64,000 nucleotides of DNA from Acidobacteriota bacterium. Its GTDB lineage: Bacteria; Acidobacteriota; Terriglobia; Terriglobales; Acidobacteriaceae. Positions within the stretch are counted from its first letter, which is position 1, and the number at the start of each line of letters is the position of its first letter. The stretch spans positions 1-64,000 of the forward strand of contig JABCZL010000018.1 in the NCBI GenBank assembly GCA_013289685.1. The letters run 5' to 3'. Position numbers and translations under genes: made by a program. Of the stretch, positions 36,137 through 45,539 are shown piece after piece. The notes below the pieces were generated by a model. It did not search any database and was not told the DNA's origin. It saw only the letters and a list, made by a program, of their open reading frames with translations.

Positions 36137-36529
36137 AAATTAGGTACAACGTTTGCGGCTTTGTCTGATCCAACCCGGCGGGCAATGATCGAACGACTCT
36201 CCCATGGGCCTGCCTCGGTACATGGATTGACGGAACCGTTTGCACTCTCGCAGCAGATGATTTCAAAACATATCGCCTACCTGGTGCGGGCGCGGATTGT
36301 GATCAAGACTAAGCGTGGACGAGAGAGTGTGTGCACGCTGAGGCCAGAGGCGATTAAAAAAGTCCGCGACTGGGCGTTTAGCTATCGCCGATTCTGGGAA
36401 GAGAGCTTCGACAAACTGGATGCGGTTGTAAATCAAATGAAGAAAGATCAAATAAAGAAAGAGGAGGCCAGAGATGACAAAAAACACAGTGAACGAAATC
36501 GAGCGGATGGTCGTTACAAGAATTTTTGA
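36125..36529 (+). CDS. ArsR-family winged-helix repressor
   Basis: 134 residues from the ATG at 36125; a GTG at 36131 in the same frame would fit the predicted RNA start better. The winged helix covers about 5-95: LGTTFAALSDPTRRAMIERL, LTEPFALSQQMISKHIAYLV, RARIVIKTKRGRESVCTLRP, and AFSYRRFWEESFDKLDAVV. No cysteine metal site is present, which fits the ArsR subgroup paired with SRPBCC proteins rather than metal sensors. The last 56 bases overlap the next gene in another frame. The message therefore encodes both and translation is probably coupled. It is likely to repress itself and its partner through the palindrome on the start codon. Confidence 0.88.
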   Translation: MVVDKLGTTFAALSDPTRRAMIERLSHGPASVHGLTEPFALSQQMISKHIAYLVRARIVIKTKRGRESVCTLRPEAIKKVRDWAFSYRRFWEESFDKLDAVVNQMKKDQIKKEEARDDKKHSERNRADGRYKNF

Positions 36530-36983
36530 TGCCCCACGCGAGTTGGTCTGGAAGGCGTGGACAGACCCGAAGTACGTGATGCAGTGGTGGGGGCCGAAGG
36601 GTTTTACTTCGCCGGTTTGCAAGATGGATTTTCGCGTGGGAGGAAAATATCTCATCTGCACGAGAACGCCGGATGGACAGGAGTTCTGGCATGGCGGTGA
36701 ATACCATGAGATTGTTCCGCACGAGAAGATCATTTCCTCCATGTACTTTTCGGACTCGGAGGGAAACAAGGTTGAGCCTGCACAATTGGGAATCGAACAT
36801 GAGGCTATAGAAGGTGCGAACGACGTGATTCTGTTTGAGGATCTTGGAAACGGCCAGACGAAACTCACCTTCATTGGAAATGAACCCATGGAGAGCGCAA
36901 CAAATAGCGGTCAACTGGAGGGCATGAACCAGGTACTCGATAAAGTTGCTGAGGTTGTTACGAAGCTAGCGCAGGCGAAATAA
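36474..36983 (+). CDS. SRPBCC (AHSA1-like) domain protein
   Basis: 169 residues. GGAGG lies 6 bases before the ATG, inside the arsR reading frame. The sequence follows the AHSA1/START-like fold: VVTRIFDAPRELVWKAWTDP, MQWWGPKGFTSPVCKMDFRV, GGKYLICTRTPDG, YHEIVPHEKIISSMYFSD, LGNGQTKLTFIGNEPM, GQLEGMNQVLDKVAEVV. ArsR/SRPBCC pairs are very common in soil bacteria, and the partner probably binds a hydrophobic ligand, although no ligand is known for most. The pair forms an overlapping two-gene operon. Confidence 0.9.
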   Translation: MTKNTVNEIERMVVTRIFDAPRELVWKAWTDPKYVMQWWGPKGFTSPVCKMDFRVGGKYLICTRTPDGQEFWHGGEYHEIVPHEKIISSMYFSDSEGNKVEPAQLGIEHEAIEGANDVILFEDLGNGQTKLTFIGNEPMESATNSGQLEGMNQVLDKVAEVVTKLAQAK

Positions 36984-37122
36984 GAAGTTGGAGTTTTGAT
37001 GATTGTCGTGCGCGAGATCGGAACGCAACGCAACGCGGGTCCGTTCCGAAAACCTAAGGGTGGGCGGGGCGGGCAGCCCGGCTTTCAAACTGCAGAAGCC
37101 ACCACACCAGCGGGTGCCCTGT

Positions 37123-37143
37123 CCTTCGCGTACGTCGCGAAGG
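37123..37143. terminator. Hairpin between convergent SRPBCC and VCBS genes
   Basis: A perfect 8-bp stem CCTTCGCG / CGCGAAGG with a 5-base loop lies 140 bases after the SRPBCC stop and 49 bases beyond the end of the VCBS gene. There is no U-tract. It may serve as a weak shared terminator. Confidence 0.4.
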
Positions 37144-37191
37144 GCGGGTACGTCCACAGCGGGTGGGGTAGAACGGCCTCTTAGGGGCGAT

Positions 37192-40100
37192 TTACTTGCC
37201 CGTTCCCGTGAGATTCGACGTTTGCGGGTTATTGCTGGCGCTGTCCTGGACGATCAACTGACCCGTCTGCGTTCCGGTCACCGTCGGACTGAAGGTCACG
37301 CTAATCGTGCAGTTCGCTTTGGCGATTAAGCTCGCCTCGCACGTCGTCGCCGAAACCGCAAAATGGCCTGTCGTCGAGATTGCGATTCCAGTCAGATCTA
37401 CGGGTTGGTTGTTCGTCAAAGTAAAGGTTTTCGCCGCACTGGTAGTGCCGACATTCTGCTGCGCATAGACAGCGCTGGCCGGCGCCAATGTCGCAGGTTT
37501 GACGCCCGTCCCCGCCAGGGGTACCGTCTGCGGACTATTAACGGCGTTATCGGTAAAGGTGAGCGTCCCGGTTAGCTTACCCAAAGCCATCGGCGTGAAG
37601 GTAATGCTCACCTTGCAGCTCTTCTTCCCAGCGAGCGTGGCCCCACAGGTGTTCGCGGAGATCGCGAAGTCACCGCTGGGCGTGATGCTGCTGATCTCGA
37701 GCGTGCCCGTGCCTGTGTTTTTCAGCGTCACCGTTCTTGCGGGGCTGGTCGTGCCGACCACCTCATTGCCAAAACTCAGGGAGATCGGGGAGATCCCGGG
37801 CGGCGGCAGACCACCGGTGAGCGGTATCGTGCCGGAAGTAAGTGAACCGTAGTTGCTATCGCCCGCATAGGTCGCATCCACGTAATGCGTTCCAGCGGCG
37901 GGCGGCGCGATGCCGTTCACTGTGGCCGTCGCGGTTTCGGTCGGCACCGTCAGCAGGATCGAGGCTGTAGTGACGTTCTTGGTCAACATGGCCAGGTCGG
38001 GCAGGCCATCACCGTTGAAGTCGGCCGCGACGATGGCAAACGGTCCGAGAAAACTCTGGCTTACGGCAGGAGTAGCGGCTGTCACCGTGAACGTGCCATC
38101 TCCTGCACCGATGAGAAGAACTATCCGATCATTGTATTCATCGATTCCCGCAATATCGATCTTGCCGTCGTGGTTGAAGTCTCCCGCCTTAAGACTATAA
38201 AGTTCACTCGGAACCGGAATCGGGCTGGCCGAAGTTTCTGTGAAAGTTCCATCTCCGTTGCCGAGGGCGATCTCAACGCCATTCAGGTCAGAGAAAGCTA
38301 AATCGAGAACGCCATCGCCATTGAAGTCGGCGACTAGTACCGAAGTGGGGAAGTAGTCGAGGGTGAACGTTGTTACCTTAGAGAATGTAAATGTCCCATC
38401 GCCTTTACCAAGAAAAATGGTTGGACTGCCGCCGAATTCGAAGTAATTCGGAGTCACAAAATCGGGAATGCCATCCCCGTTGAAATCTCCGGTTGCAATC
38501 AAAGCAAAATCCGCGGTCAGATCAAGGTTCGGACCCGCCGCCGCGAACGTCCCGTCCCCGTTTCCAAGGAGAATCGTCACGCCTCCCGATGAGACGTAGT
38601 CGCCGACAACCGCGAGATCCAACTTGCCATCCCCATTGAAGTCAGCGGCAGCCAAGGTTCCTAGAATGACATCGCCTCCCGTTATAGGTTGGCTATAAAC
38701 CGGACGTGTTTTCGGTGTTTCGAATGTTCCATCGCCCTTGCCCAGTAGGACTGTGATGTAGCTGATAGAGTTCCCGTTGTAACTCAGCACAGCTAGGTCA
38801 CCCTTGCCGTCGCCGTTGAAATCGCCGCCAATCATCGTTGGGTAAGATTGGACACCCGCCGGTTGAACTGTAGGACCTGTTGTAAATGTGCCGTCGCCTT
38901 TACCGAACAAAATCGTAATGGAGAACGGACCACCGATTGCGTTGTTGCTCCAGAGTATCGCCAAATCCGGAATGCCATCTCCGTTGAAATCTTCGGTTAC
39001 CTCAGACAGCGCATTGCCGCCCATGGCGGGCGTCTGCGATATAAGCCAGCCATTCCCGTGGGCGCCTGCTCCCAACGCAGCGGTCGCAAGCACGTTATTG
39101 CCGAAGCTTGTATCGACGAACGAAACGCTTCCGGTGGGCGCGGCTGGGCCGCCGTATCCAATGATGGTGGCCGTGAGGCTGTAGTTTCCCGGCGTTCCAT
39201 TCAATGTGATGGCGGCCGTATCGCTGTAGACGGGGCTGGGTGCAGGACCTACATTCAGCGATGCAATGTTCGATGCACTCGCCAGGCCAAAGCCGTCCTC
39301 GACGAACTGCGCCTGGTACTTGTGCGCGCCTGGCCCGGGTATTAACTTGAAGGTCGCGGTTCCGGAGTTGTTCAGCGCGGACGAAGCAATAATATGTATA
39401 TCGGTGCAATGTGGCGCGGAGGCATCGCAGAAGTTGACCTGCCCGGCAGTTACCGGGGTAGTGCCGACTGTCACGTGCGCGGTAAGGAGCACCACGGTTC
39501 CCGGAGCGACGCTCGTGACCGGCGACCCTCCCGACGTCAGACTCAATGTGGTAGACGTAGCGGGCAGAAGACCCCACAATGGGATCGAACTGGAAACGCT
39601 GGATTTGTATTTGCCCTCAGGGGGAAAACTTGCCTGAGCCAGATGTCGGCCTACGCCATTGACTTGAACACCGGCGCTTGCGCTCGCCGTCTCCGTTGGC
39701 TCGGTCAGGTACAGCCCTTGGCTACTGCTGTAATAGCCGCCAGCTACGATGTCCGGGTATCCATCCGCATTGAGGTCACCCACGCCAACTTCGAGATAGT
39801 AAGGAACATTGAGGCCCGAAACCACTGGAAAACTCTCGCTGAGTGAGCCGCTGCCATTGTTCAAAAAAACCGTCGCACTGCCGGTCGAATCAGCCAGAAC
39901 CACGTCCGCTTTGCCATCCTGGTTGAAATCCGCCACCTGGATCCAGGTAACGATGGTTGATGTCGAGCCCGGACTGGAAAATGGCGAATTGAATGTCCCA
40001 TCCCCATTTCCCGTGAGTACGCTCACCGATTCATTGGTACTGGTATAGTCGCCCGCCGGCACAGCGATATCAAGCTTGCCATCACCGTTGAAGTCAGCGA

Positions 40101-41382
40101 CGGCGATGGGTGAGGGTGAACCGCTGCTTGCTGAATTCACGGATCCCGACGCCGCAAATGTGCCATCCCCGTTTCCCAGAAGAATGGCAATCGTACCGTT
40201 GGTCTGCGTGACGGCCAAATCCATCTTGCCGTCTCCGTTGAAATCGCCGGTGGCGAAGTTCAATGGACTTCCGGAAATAGGCGGGTTGGTCGTTTCTGCC
40301 GTAAAAGTCCCATCCCCATTGCCGAGGAGAATGTCCACGGTCTGAATGTCAGCGTTGGTGATAACGGCCAGGTCGGCAATTCCATCTCCATTGAAATCTG
40401 CGACCACGATCTGCTCGACACCGACATTGGAGCCTGGTACCGAGGCCATAACCGGCTTTGCAAACGTGCCATCCCCTTTACCCAGCAGGATCGCTATCTC
40501 GTTCGAACCATACAAAGGTACGGCCAAATCCGGAATTCCGTCCCCATTGAAGTCAGCGCTGACAATTGGATAGCTTGTAGGTCCTTGAATGGAAGGGGTG
40601 GCCGCTTTGGTATAGGTTCCATCCGACTTGCCCAGGTAGATCGACACCTGATTGGAACCCAACACCAGGTCGGGAATGCCGTCTCCGTTAAGGTCCACCA
40701 CCAACACGAAATAGGTGCCCTGTGTGTTCGGCAGTGATTTTGGGTTTGGCCAGCCGACGCCGGCAACAGCGGTGCCCAAGGATCCGACGGCCAGGACCGA
40801 ATTCCCGTTGCTGGCATCAAGAAAGGAGACAGTCCCAGTGGGCGCAACTGTTCCTCCCGCTTCCGTCACGGTTCCAGTCAGCGTGTAATTCCCCCAAGCC
40901 CCCGTTTCCGCAATCGAGGTGGCTGTCGCAAATGGCCCTACAGTTCCGGTCACTGTCAGCGGCGAGGCGCTCGATGCACTGCCGGCATACGCATTGGTGC
41001 CGACAAACACAGCCTTATACTTGTGGCTGCCGATCCCCGGGCGAAACTTGTAAGTAGCCGTGCCAGAACTCGTCAGTTGCGCGGTGGCGAGAATGTGAAT
41101 GTCCGTGCAATATGCTGCCTTTGCATCGCAGAAATTCACCTCTCCCTGTTTCACTCCCGTGGTTCCTGCCTCGACAGTAGCGGTCAGGGTGACAAGGCTG
41201 CCTGCCTTCACAGAAGTCACCACAACGCCGTTTGAAGTTACTGCAAGCGAGGTTGTTGTGGTCGTACGGGCGAATGCCGAGGAACTTATTGCCGCTGTGC
41301 ACACCATCAGCGCGACCTTCAGTAACAGTAACGGATGTCGAGCTGCTGTACTCACTGATGCCAATCGGAGTGGAGAGAACAT
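37192..41382 (-). CDS. Secreted double seven-bladed VCBS/FG-GAP propeller protein
   Basis: 1396 residues from the ATG at 41382, which has GGGAGG 8 bases upstream. A longer frame to 41496 lacks a site. A signal peptide (LLLLKVALMVCTAAISSSAF, then ARTTT) is followed by Ig-like strands and a first set of seven VCBS units, each holding a Ca-binding loop: DLNGDGIPDLV, DFNGDGIPDLA, DFNGDGIADLA, DFNGDGKMDLA, DFNGDGKLDIA, DFNQDGKADVV, DLNADGYPDIV. The same Ig-plus-propeller unit is then repeated with another seven loops. The C-terminus has two ASH/HYDIN-like strands sets (ISLSFGNEVVGTTSPARTVT and a copy). The count of 7+7 fits two complete seven-bladed propellers. A role in adhesion or polysaccharide binding is likely, not shown. 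Confidence 0.88.
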   Translation of the reverse strand: MFSPLRLASVSTAARHPLLLLKVALMVCTAAISSSAFARTTTTTSLAVTSNGVVVTSVKAGSLVTLTATVEAGTTGVKQGEVNFCDAKAAYCTDIHILATAQLTSSGTATYKFRPGIGSHKYKAVFVGTNAYAGSASSASPLTVTGTVGPFATATSIAETGAWGNYTLTGTVTEAGGTVAPTGTVSFLDASNGNSVLAVGSLGTAVAGVGWPNPKSLPNTQGTYFVLVVDLNGDGIPDLVLGSNQVSIYLGKSDGTYTKAATPSIQGPTSYPIVSADFNGDGIPDLAVPLYGSNEIAILLGKGDGTFAKPVMASVPGSNVGVEQIVVADFNGDGIADLAVITNADIQTVDILLGNGDGTFTAETTNPPISGSPLNFATGDFNGDGKMDLAVTQTNGTIAILLGNGDGTFAASGSVNSASSGSPSPIAVADFNGDGKLDIAVPAGDYTSTNESVSVLTGNGDGTFNSPFSSPGSTSTIVTWIQVADFNQDGKADVVLADSTGSATVFLNNGSGSLSESFPVVSGLNVPYYLEVGVGDLNADGYPDIVAGGYYSSSQGLYLTEPTETASASAGVQVNGVGRHLAQASFPPEGKYKSSVSSSIPLWGLLPATSTTLSLTSGGSPVTSVAPGTVVLLTAHVTVGTTPVTAGQVNFCDASAPHCTDIHIIASSALNNSGTATFKLIPGPGAHKYQAQFVEDGFGLASASNIASLNVGPAPSPVYSDTAAITLNGTPGNYSLTATIIGYGGPAAPTGSVSFVDTSFGNNVLATAALGAGAHGNGWLISQTPAMGGNALSEVTEDFNGDGIPDLAILWSNNAIGGPFSITILFGKGDGTFTTGPTVQPAGVQSYPTMIGGDFNGDGKGDLAVLSYNGNSISYITVLLGKGDGTFETPKTRPVYSQPITGGDVILGTLAAADFNGDGKLDLAVVGDYVSSGGVTILLGNGDGTFAAAGPNLDLTADFALIATGDFNGDGIPDFVTPNYFEFGGSPTIFLGKGDGTFTFSKVTTFTLDYFPTSVLVADFNGDGVLDLAFSDLNGVEIALGNGDGTFTETSASPIPVPSELYSLKAGDFNHDGKIDIAGIDEYNDRIVLLIGAGDGTFTVTAATPAVSQSFLGPFAIVAADFNGDGLPDLAMLTKNVTTASILLTVPTETATATVNGIAPPAAGTHYVDATYAGDSNYGSLTSGTIPLTGGLPPPGISPISLSFGNEVVGTTSPARTVTLKNTGTGTLEISSITPSGDFAISANTCGATLAGKKSCKVSITFTPMALGKLTGTLTFTDNAVNSPQTVPLAGTGVKPATLAPASAVYAQQNVGTTSAAKTFTLTNNQPVDLTGIAISTTGHFAVSATTCEASLIAKANCTISVTFSPTVTGTQTGQLIVQDSASNNPQTSNLTGTGK

Positions 41383-42433
41383 GTTGCTCGCCTCCCATAA
41401 CTTCGCGACTTGTTCTCGCACCAGAAGCAGGGAAGAAATGAGACGAAAACGGGGCTCTGGACCTGACTGCCGATTTGGAAAATAAATTTGCGTCATCGAG
41501 TTAAAAGAACCACACTTTCTCGCTATCTCAAGAACGTCGAGGATTCTACTCCTATTTCATCAGCTAGTAACGTGTGAAAAGACTTGCAGCTGCAGCGCGA
41601 TTGCAATTTCGACGTGGTGAGGTCACTATCTCTAAGAACGCCTCCCCTAAGGCAGGCAACATCTACTCCGGACCCGCCTTGCGGGAGAGCTTCGATCCAG
41701 TTTTGCACCGGACCTGACTTATCGGATCGCCAAGAACCTCAGGAAAACTGGGACTCCGGATGGACAGTCAGTCGTCTTTCCGAGCGCAAAATCGGCGCTA
41801 CCAATGACAGCAAGTTCAGTTCTTCTGATTAAAGTTGCCCAACACTCATTACCTTTGAGATAGGCTAGGTTCATTCGTGTTGAAGTAAGCCTTTCGTCAT
41901 ATCCCCGTGTCTTTTATTACCAGTTGTTGAACAAAGATGCTCCGCGGAGAAATTTGTCAACCATCCATCCACAATCAGGGAGCAACATCTCATCTTGCAC
42001 TAAGGGTTCCGCTTCTCCCAGAAATCCCTGCGCGCCGATGCGATAACTGCGGGTCGGACGTTGGAGCAGGGAATCGCAACGCCTGAAAAAGACAGTCGCC
42101 TGCCTGACAAATCCTGCTCGACGAGAGGCGGGGGATTGGCTGGAATTATCTCCAGGACGGCAGAGAGACCCACGTTCTTCTCTGTGATTATTACTGGAAC
42201 ATCGACTGGGTGAAGGTCACTTCGCGAGAATTTCACGACCTTTAAGCCGCACGAACAGCACGACCAGGCTGTGCATTTAATGGCGCACGAACTTCGCGTT
42301 CCTGATTCGAGAACTCCAGTCCCGAACATTCGCGGCGCAATTCCTGTCTGAATCCTCCTTGTGAGTATTTCATCCAAAGAGTGCGTCCGGGCCGTCTGTC
42401 CGTGGCGTCTACCAGAAGCGAGGAGTCCAATGG
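41383..42433. other. One-kilobase divergent intergenic region
   Basis: It lies between the VCBS gene and the diadenylate cyclase gene, which are read away from each other. Open frames are short and overlap on both strands. The longest (42000-42377, minus) has no family resemblance and rare Cys-rich segments. No strong repeat or hairpin was found. The last bases hold a GAGGAG site for 42434. Confidence 0.4.
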
Positions 42434-43021
42434 ATGTTTGAGAGTATTCTTTGCCAAGTAACGGAATATGATCCTGACGTCCTTGAGTCCCTGATTGAGC
42501 TCGCAGTCGAAATTGCTCGCGAGGGTCGGGAGGGAAGGCGGGTTGGCACGCTATTCACCCTCGGCGATGAGAGTGCTGTGCTCGCGAGATCCAGACCGTT
42601 GATTTTGGACCCGCTGTCGGGGCATCCTGAGTCTTCTCTGCATCTCACCAATCCCAATTTACGCGGAACCATCAAGGAATTGGCGCAACTGGATGGCGGG
42701 TTCGTTGTAAGTCGCGAAGGAATTGTCCTCTCCGCGTGCCGCTATCTCGATGCCGTGGCCGAACAAGTGGATGTGCCGTTGGGACTCGGCAGCCGTCACA
42801 TTGCCGCCGCCAACATGAGCGCAGTTACCAAAGCGGTGGGAATTGTCGTCTCTGAGAGTTCGGTGGTGCGGCTTTTCTGCCACGGTCGGTTGGTCGGCGA
42901 AATCATTCCCGAGGTTTGGATGATGGATCACGCCCACCTGCGTGGCACCGTGAAGAGGGAACACGTCGGGGAACTGACGATTCTGACACCAAATCTGCGG
43001 CCGGCCTCGATCGCGAAGTGA
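42434..43021 (+). CDS. DisA_N-type diadenylate cyclase homologue
   Basis: 195 residues. The sequence follows the stand-alone DAC group (DacZ-like): IELAVEIAREGREGRRVGTL, FTLGDESAVLARSRPLILDP, LRGTIKELAQLDGGFVVSRE, LSACRYLDA, PLGLGSRHIAAANMSAVTKA and VGIVVSESSVVRLFCHGRLV. DAC enzymes join two ATP into cyclic di-AMP, a messenger for turgor and cell-wall control. Two core motifs deviate: the usual DGA reads D-G-G (87-89), and the RHR/RHA motif reads R-H-I (121-123). The catalytic Asp and the Arg-His pair are kept, so it may still be active. There is no TM or DNA-binding domain. GAGGAG lies 9 bases before the ATG. It is the only c-di-AMP-related gene in the window. Confidence 0.82.
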   Translation: MFESILCQVTEYDPDVLESLIELAVEIAREGREGRRVGTLFTLGDESAVLARSRPLILDPLSGHPESSLHLTNPNLRGTIKELAQLDGGFVVSREGIVLSACRYLDAVAEQVDVPLGLGSRHIAAANMSAVTKAVGIVVSESSVVRLFCHGRLVGEIIPEVWMMDHAHLRGTVKREHVGELTILTPNLRPASIAK

Positions 43022-43046
43022 AGGACAAACCACTGATCTACGAAAC

Positions 43047-43136
43047 GGTGAGGCTCATGCCGAGGTGTACATCAGCCGCTGGTTTGACTCGGTGTGCGCG
43101 CCACCGCTTGTGGCCGTCACTGGTGGGAATGCGTAA
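43047..43136 (+). pseudogene. C-terminal fragment of a small Cys/His protein gene
   Basis: The frame reads GEAHAEVYISRWFDSVCAPP and then LVAVTGGNA before a stop. The first 18 residues match the C-terminal part of the small protein at 52497-52745 (GEAHAEVYISRWFDSICSPP). The N-terminal zinc-knuckle half is missing, and the bases upstream (43022-43046) follow directly on the cyclase stop. It is a truncated paralogue. Confidence 0.75.
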
Positions 43137-43183
43137 TCGCCCGCAACGAACCCCGGGGCCTGTGGGGCTATGGCAGCGCGGGA

Positions 43184-44833
43184 TTATGGTTTCAGAAGCG
43201 ACTTCCCGTAACCAACAGGAATGGCGAAGTTCGAGCCGCCGAACTCACGCACCATGGCAAAATTAATTCCTATAACTTTGCCCTGGTCATTGAAAAGCGG
43301 GCCACCCGAGCCGCCCGAGGTGGTTTGAGCGTCATAGACGATCTTGTCAGGCAGTACGTCGCCAATGTGCCCCTGAGTGGTGATGGGCCTGATCAGGTGG
43401 CGACGGGCCAGTTCCTCCATCACCTGCTTCGAGTCACCTTTGGATGCGGTGGCGATCGATTGGAGGGTCTCTGCTCCCGTTCTAGCGAGAATTGCATCGA
43501 GAGCTGTCGGATATCCAAGCAGCACGACGGGACCGCCGCTGACCGCCGAACCGCGGCCATCGGCAAGGGCTATCTGTTTGATTCCGAGTTGTGAAATATC
43601 TGCTCTTAGGACAGCGACGTCAGCAGCGGACGAAATCTTCTCAGTGTTGATGGCAATGCCATGCGGGACGCCCGGGAAATACGCTGTCATCTCCACGGTT
43701 ACTGGCTCAATCCCTTGATCGAGCATTTCCTTTAAATCATCGTTCTCCCACCACGGTTCGGCCACGTGATGATTCGTTAGGATTTGTCCAGTAGTGGAGG
43801 CGAGAAATCCCGTGCCAAAAGCATCCAAGTGTACTTCCGGCCCGCTGCCAGTGAGGCTCAAGAGCGGGTTGTCATGTTCGTCAGTCTTCGGGGCGCCAGT
43901 GCTGGTCATCTCAGCGTAGTGCAATCTCAATCCGGTGGTGTGCTCCCGGAAGGCAAGCACAATGTGGATCAGGCAGACGCTGGGCTCGTAAGACTGGATG
44001 ATCGTCTGCGCCACCTTGCCCTCGGTCTCGAGCTTTTGCAGACGGGTTTCTACTGCCGTTAACTGATTTTGCAAAGCAGATGTGTTCTCGTCTTTGCTGG
44101 CTGCAATCTGCGACCGCAGGTCTTCGCTCCTTTTCTGAAGTTGCACTTTTTGAGGATCGCCAGCCAGGGATGGACTGTGTTCGCTCGCCGCAAGACCCCG
44201 GCGCGAACTCTCCGTCAATCGTTGTTCAGTTAGCATGCCGGTTTGCAATCGTGTGATCGCTGCGTAGACCCGGGTATTCTGTTGTTGGTTGTGGCGGTAC
44301 ACGAGGAAGGAGACCACTGCAGCGGCCACAAGCACGGCAATTGCTGTCAGCCCGCCTACCCGGAGCGTCCGTCGTTCCTCGTTGACCGCGGTCACCACCT
44401 GCTGGGTAGCGTTTCGATTCTCTTCAGCAAGGCGCAAGCGCTCGCGAAATCCGTCCGCAACGGATTTATCCCGCAGTTGGGAACGCAACCGCGATAAGAA
44501 TTCGTGTGAGTCGAAGGGTAGTGACAATACATCGTCGGCACCAAGATCAAGCCCCCGCGTACGCTCGGCGGATCCTCCCGGCGAGAGCATCACAACACGA
44601 ATATGGTGAGTCTGCTCGGAACCCTTGATTTCGGAGAGAAGGTCACAGCAATCGAGTTGGGGCGGATTCGCACCCAGGATCACTACGTCGGGATCGAAGG
44701 CGACCACCGCTTTCATACCTTGCTGGTAGTCGATCGAGACTACATATCCCGCATCGCGCAGGATGGCGACGATTTGCTCCCTGAGAGCATCATCGGATTC
44801 CACCACAAGCAATTTCCCAGCTTTGGAGTTCAT
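43184..44833 (-). CDS. Pseudo-receiver / TM / trypsin-like protease fusion
   Basis: 549 residues from the ATG at 44833. Residues 5-120 are a response-regulator receiver fold (KLLVVESDDALREQIVAILR, ILRDAGYVVS, RTRGLDLGADDVLSLPF). The phosphoacceptor Asp is replaced: the strand reads VVILGANPPQ, with Gly54 where Asp belongs. The conserved Lys is Ser104. It cannot be phosphorylated in the usual way. A short coiled coil leads to a TM at about 159-179, then a further coiled coil (about 225-275). Residues 330-549 are a trypsin-like protease with His356 (LTNHHVAEP), Asp405 (AADVAVLRAD) and Ser509 (TTSGGSGGPLF), so the triad is complete. The protease is outside, the pseudo-receiver inside. No PDZ domain follows. 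The gene is read alone, convergent with the cyclase gene. Confidence 0.88.
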   Translation of the reverse strand: MNSKAGKLLVVESDDALREQIVAILRDAGYVVSIDYQQGMKAVVAFDPDVVILGANPPQLDCCDLLSEIKGSEQTHHIRVVMLSPGGSAERTRGLDLGADDVLSLPFDSHEFLSRLRSQLRDKSVADGFRERLRLAEENRNATQQVVTAVNEERRTLRVGGLTAIAVLVAAAVVSFLVYRHNQQQNTRVYAAITRLQTGMLTEQRLTESSRRGLAASEHSPSLAGDPQKVQLQKRSEDLRSQIAASKDENTSALQNQLTAVETRLQKLETEGKVAQTIIQSYEPSVCLIHIVLAFREHTTGLRLHYAEMTSTGAPKTDEHDNPLLSLTGSGPEVHLDAFGTGFLASTTGQILTNHHVAEPWWENDDLKEMLDQGIEPVTVEMTAYFPGVPHGIAINTEKISSAADVAVLRADISQLGIKQIALADGRGSAVSGGPVVLLGYPTALDAILARTGAETLQSIATASKGDSKQVMEELARRHLIRPITTQGHIGDVLPDKIVYDAQTTSGGSGGPLFNDQGKVIGINFAMVREFGGSNFAIPVGYGKSLLKP

Positions 44834-45056
44834 AGCATCCTGTCTCTTAGGATGGCGCCAGACCGTCGGAGGATTCAGTTCGCCCAAATATTAAATACTC
44901 TTGCCGATGACGAAGCAATGGTGAATGCCGCACACCAACTCCAGAAAGGGGGTGAGCGCAAGTTGGGTGAACTCAGATCGCATGTGAAATCCCAGCCGTT
45001 GGGTGCGCGTGGCCGGGTTACGTCTCAATAACAAAGTAACCGTTCGCGCGAGAGAA

Positions 45057-45539
45057 CTAGAGGCCCAGGTCACTCAATCCTGGATGGCCTTCGGGACGTC
45101 GCCCGAGTGCCCAGTGGTATTTGCGATCTGATTCCGAGATGGGAAGGTCGTTGATGGACGCAAACCGTGACGCCATCAGGCCGTCGCTATTGAACTCCCA
45201 GTTCTCATTGCCATAAGACCGATACCAGTGACCGGAGTCGTCGTGCCACTCGTAGGCGAAGCGTACCGCGATGCGATTCTCTGTAAATGCCCAAAGTTCC
45301 TTGATGAGCCGGTAATCCAATTCCTTCGCCCACTTGCGAGAAAGAAATGCGATGATTTCGTTTCTCCCATTGATGAACTCCGAACGGTTTCTCCATCGCG
45401 AGTCGATCGTATAGGCCAGAGCTACTTTCCCTGGATCGCGAGTGTTCCAACCATCTTCGGCGAGGCGCACCTTTTGAATCGCACTTTCGCGGGTGAATGG
45501 AGGCAAGGGAGGGCGGGTCTCCGTCGTAGCGGTTGTCAT
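45057..45539 (-). CDS. DUF1348 (SnoaL/NTF2-like) protein
   Basis: 160 residues with AAGGAG 6 bases before the ATG. The NTF2-like fold of DUF1348 is clear: [100 protein letters not shown] and DLPI. The family is small, cytoplasmic and of unknown function; some members act in stress survival. The length is as usual. No operon partner is seen. The gap to the protease start (44834-45056) holds no gene. Confidence 0.88.
   Translation of the reverse strand: MTTATTETRPPLPPFTRESAIQKVRLAEDGWNTRDPGKVALAYTIDSRWRNRSEFINGRNEIIAFLSRKWAKELDYRLIKELWAFTENRIAVRFAYEWHDDSGHWYRSYGNENWEFNSDGLMASRFASINDLPISESDRKYHWALGRRPEGHPGLSDLGL

Noticed and set aside
36130-36138. A perfect DnaA-box match (TGTGGATAA)
   Set aside because: It is half of the arsR palindrome, and no cluster of DnaA boxes, AT-rich stretch or dnaA/dnaN gene is near, so it is not an origin.
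42000-42377. A 125-residue minus-strand frame
   Set aside because: No start site or family resemblance, unusual Cys/Ser-rich patches, and overlapping frames on both strands; treated as intergenic.
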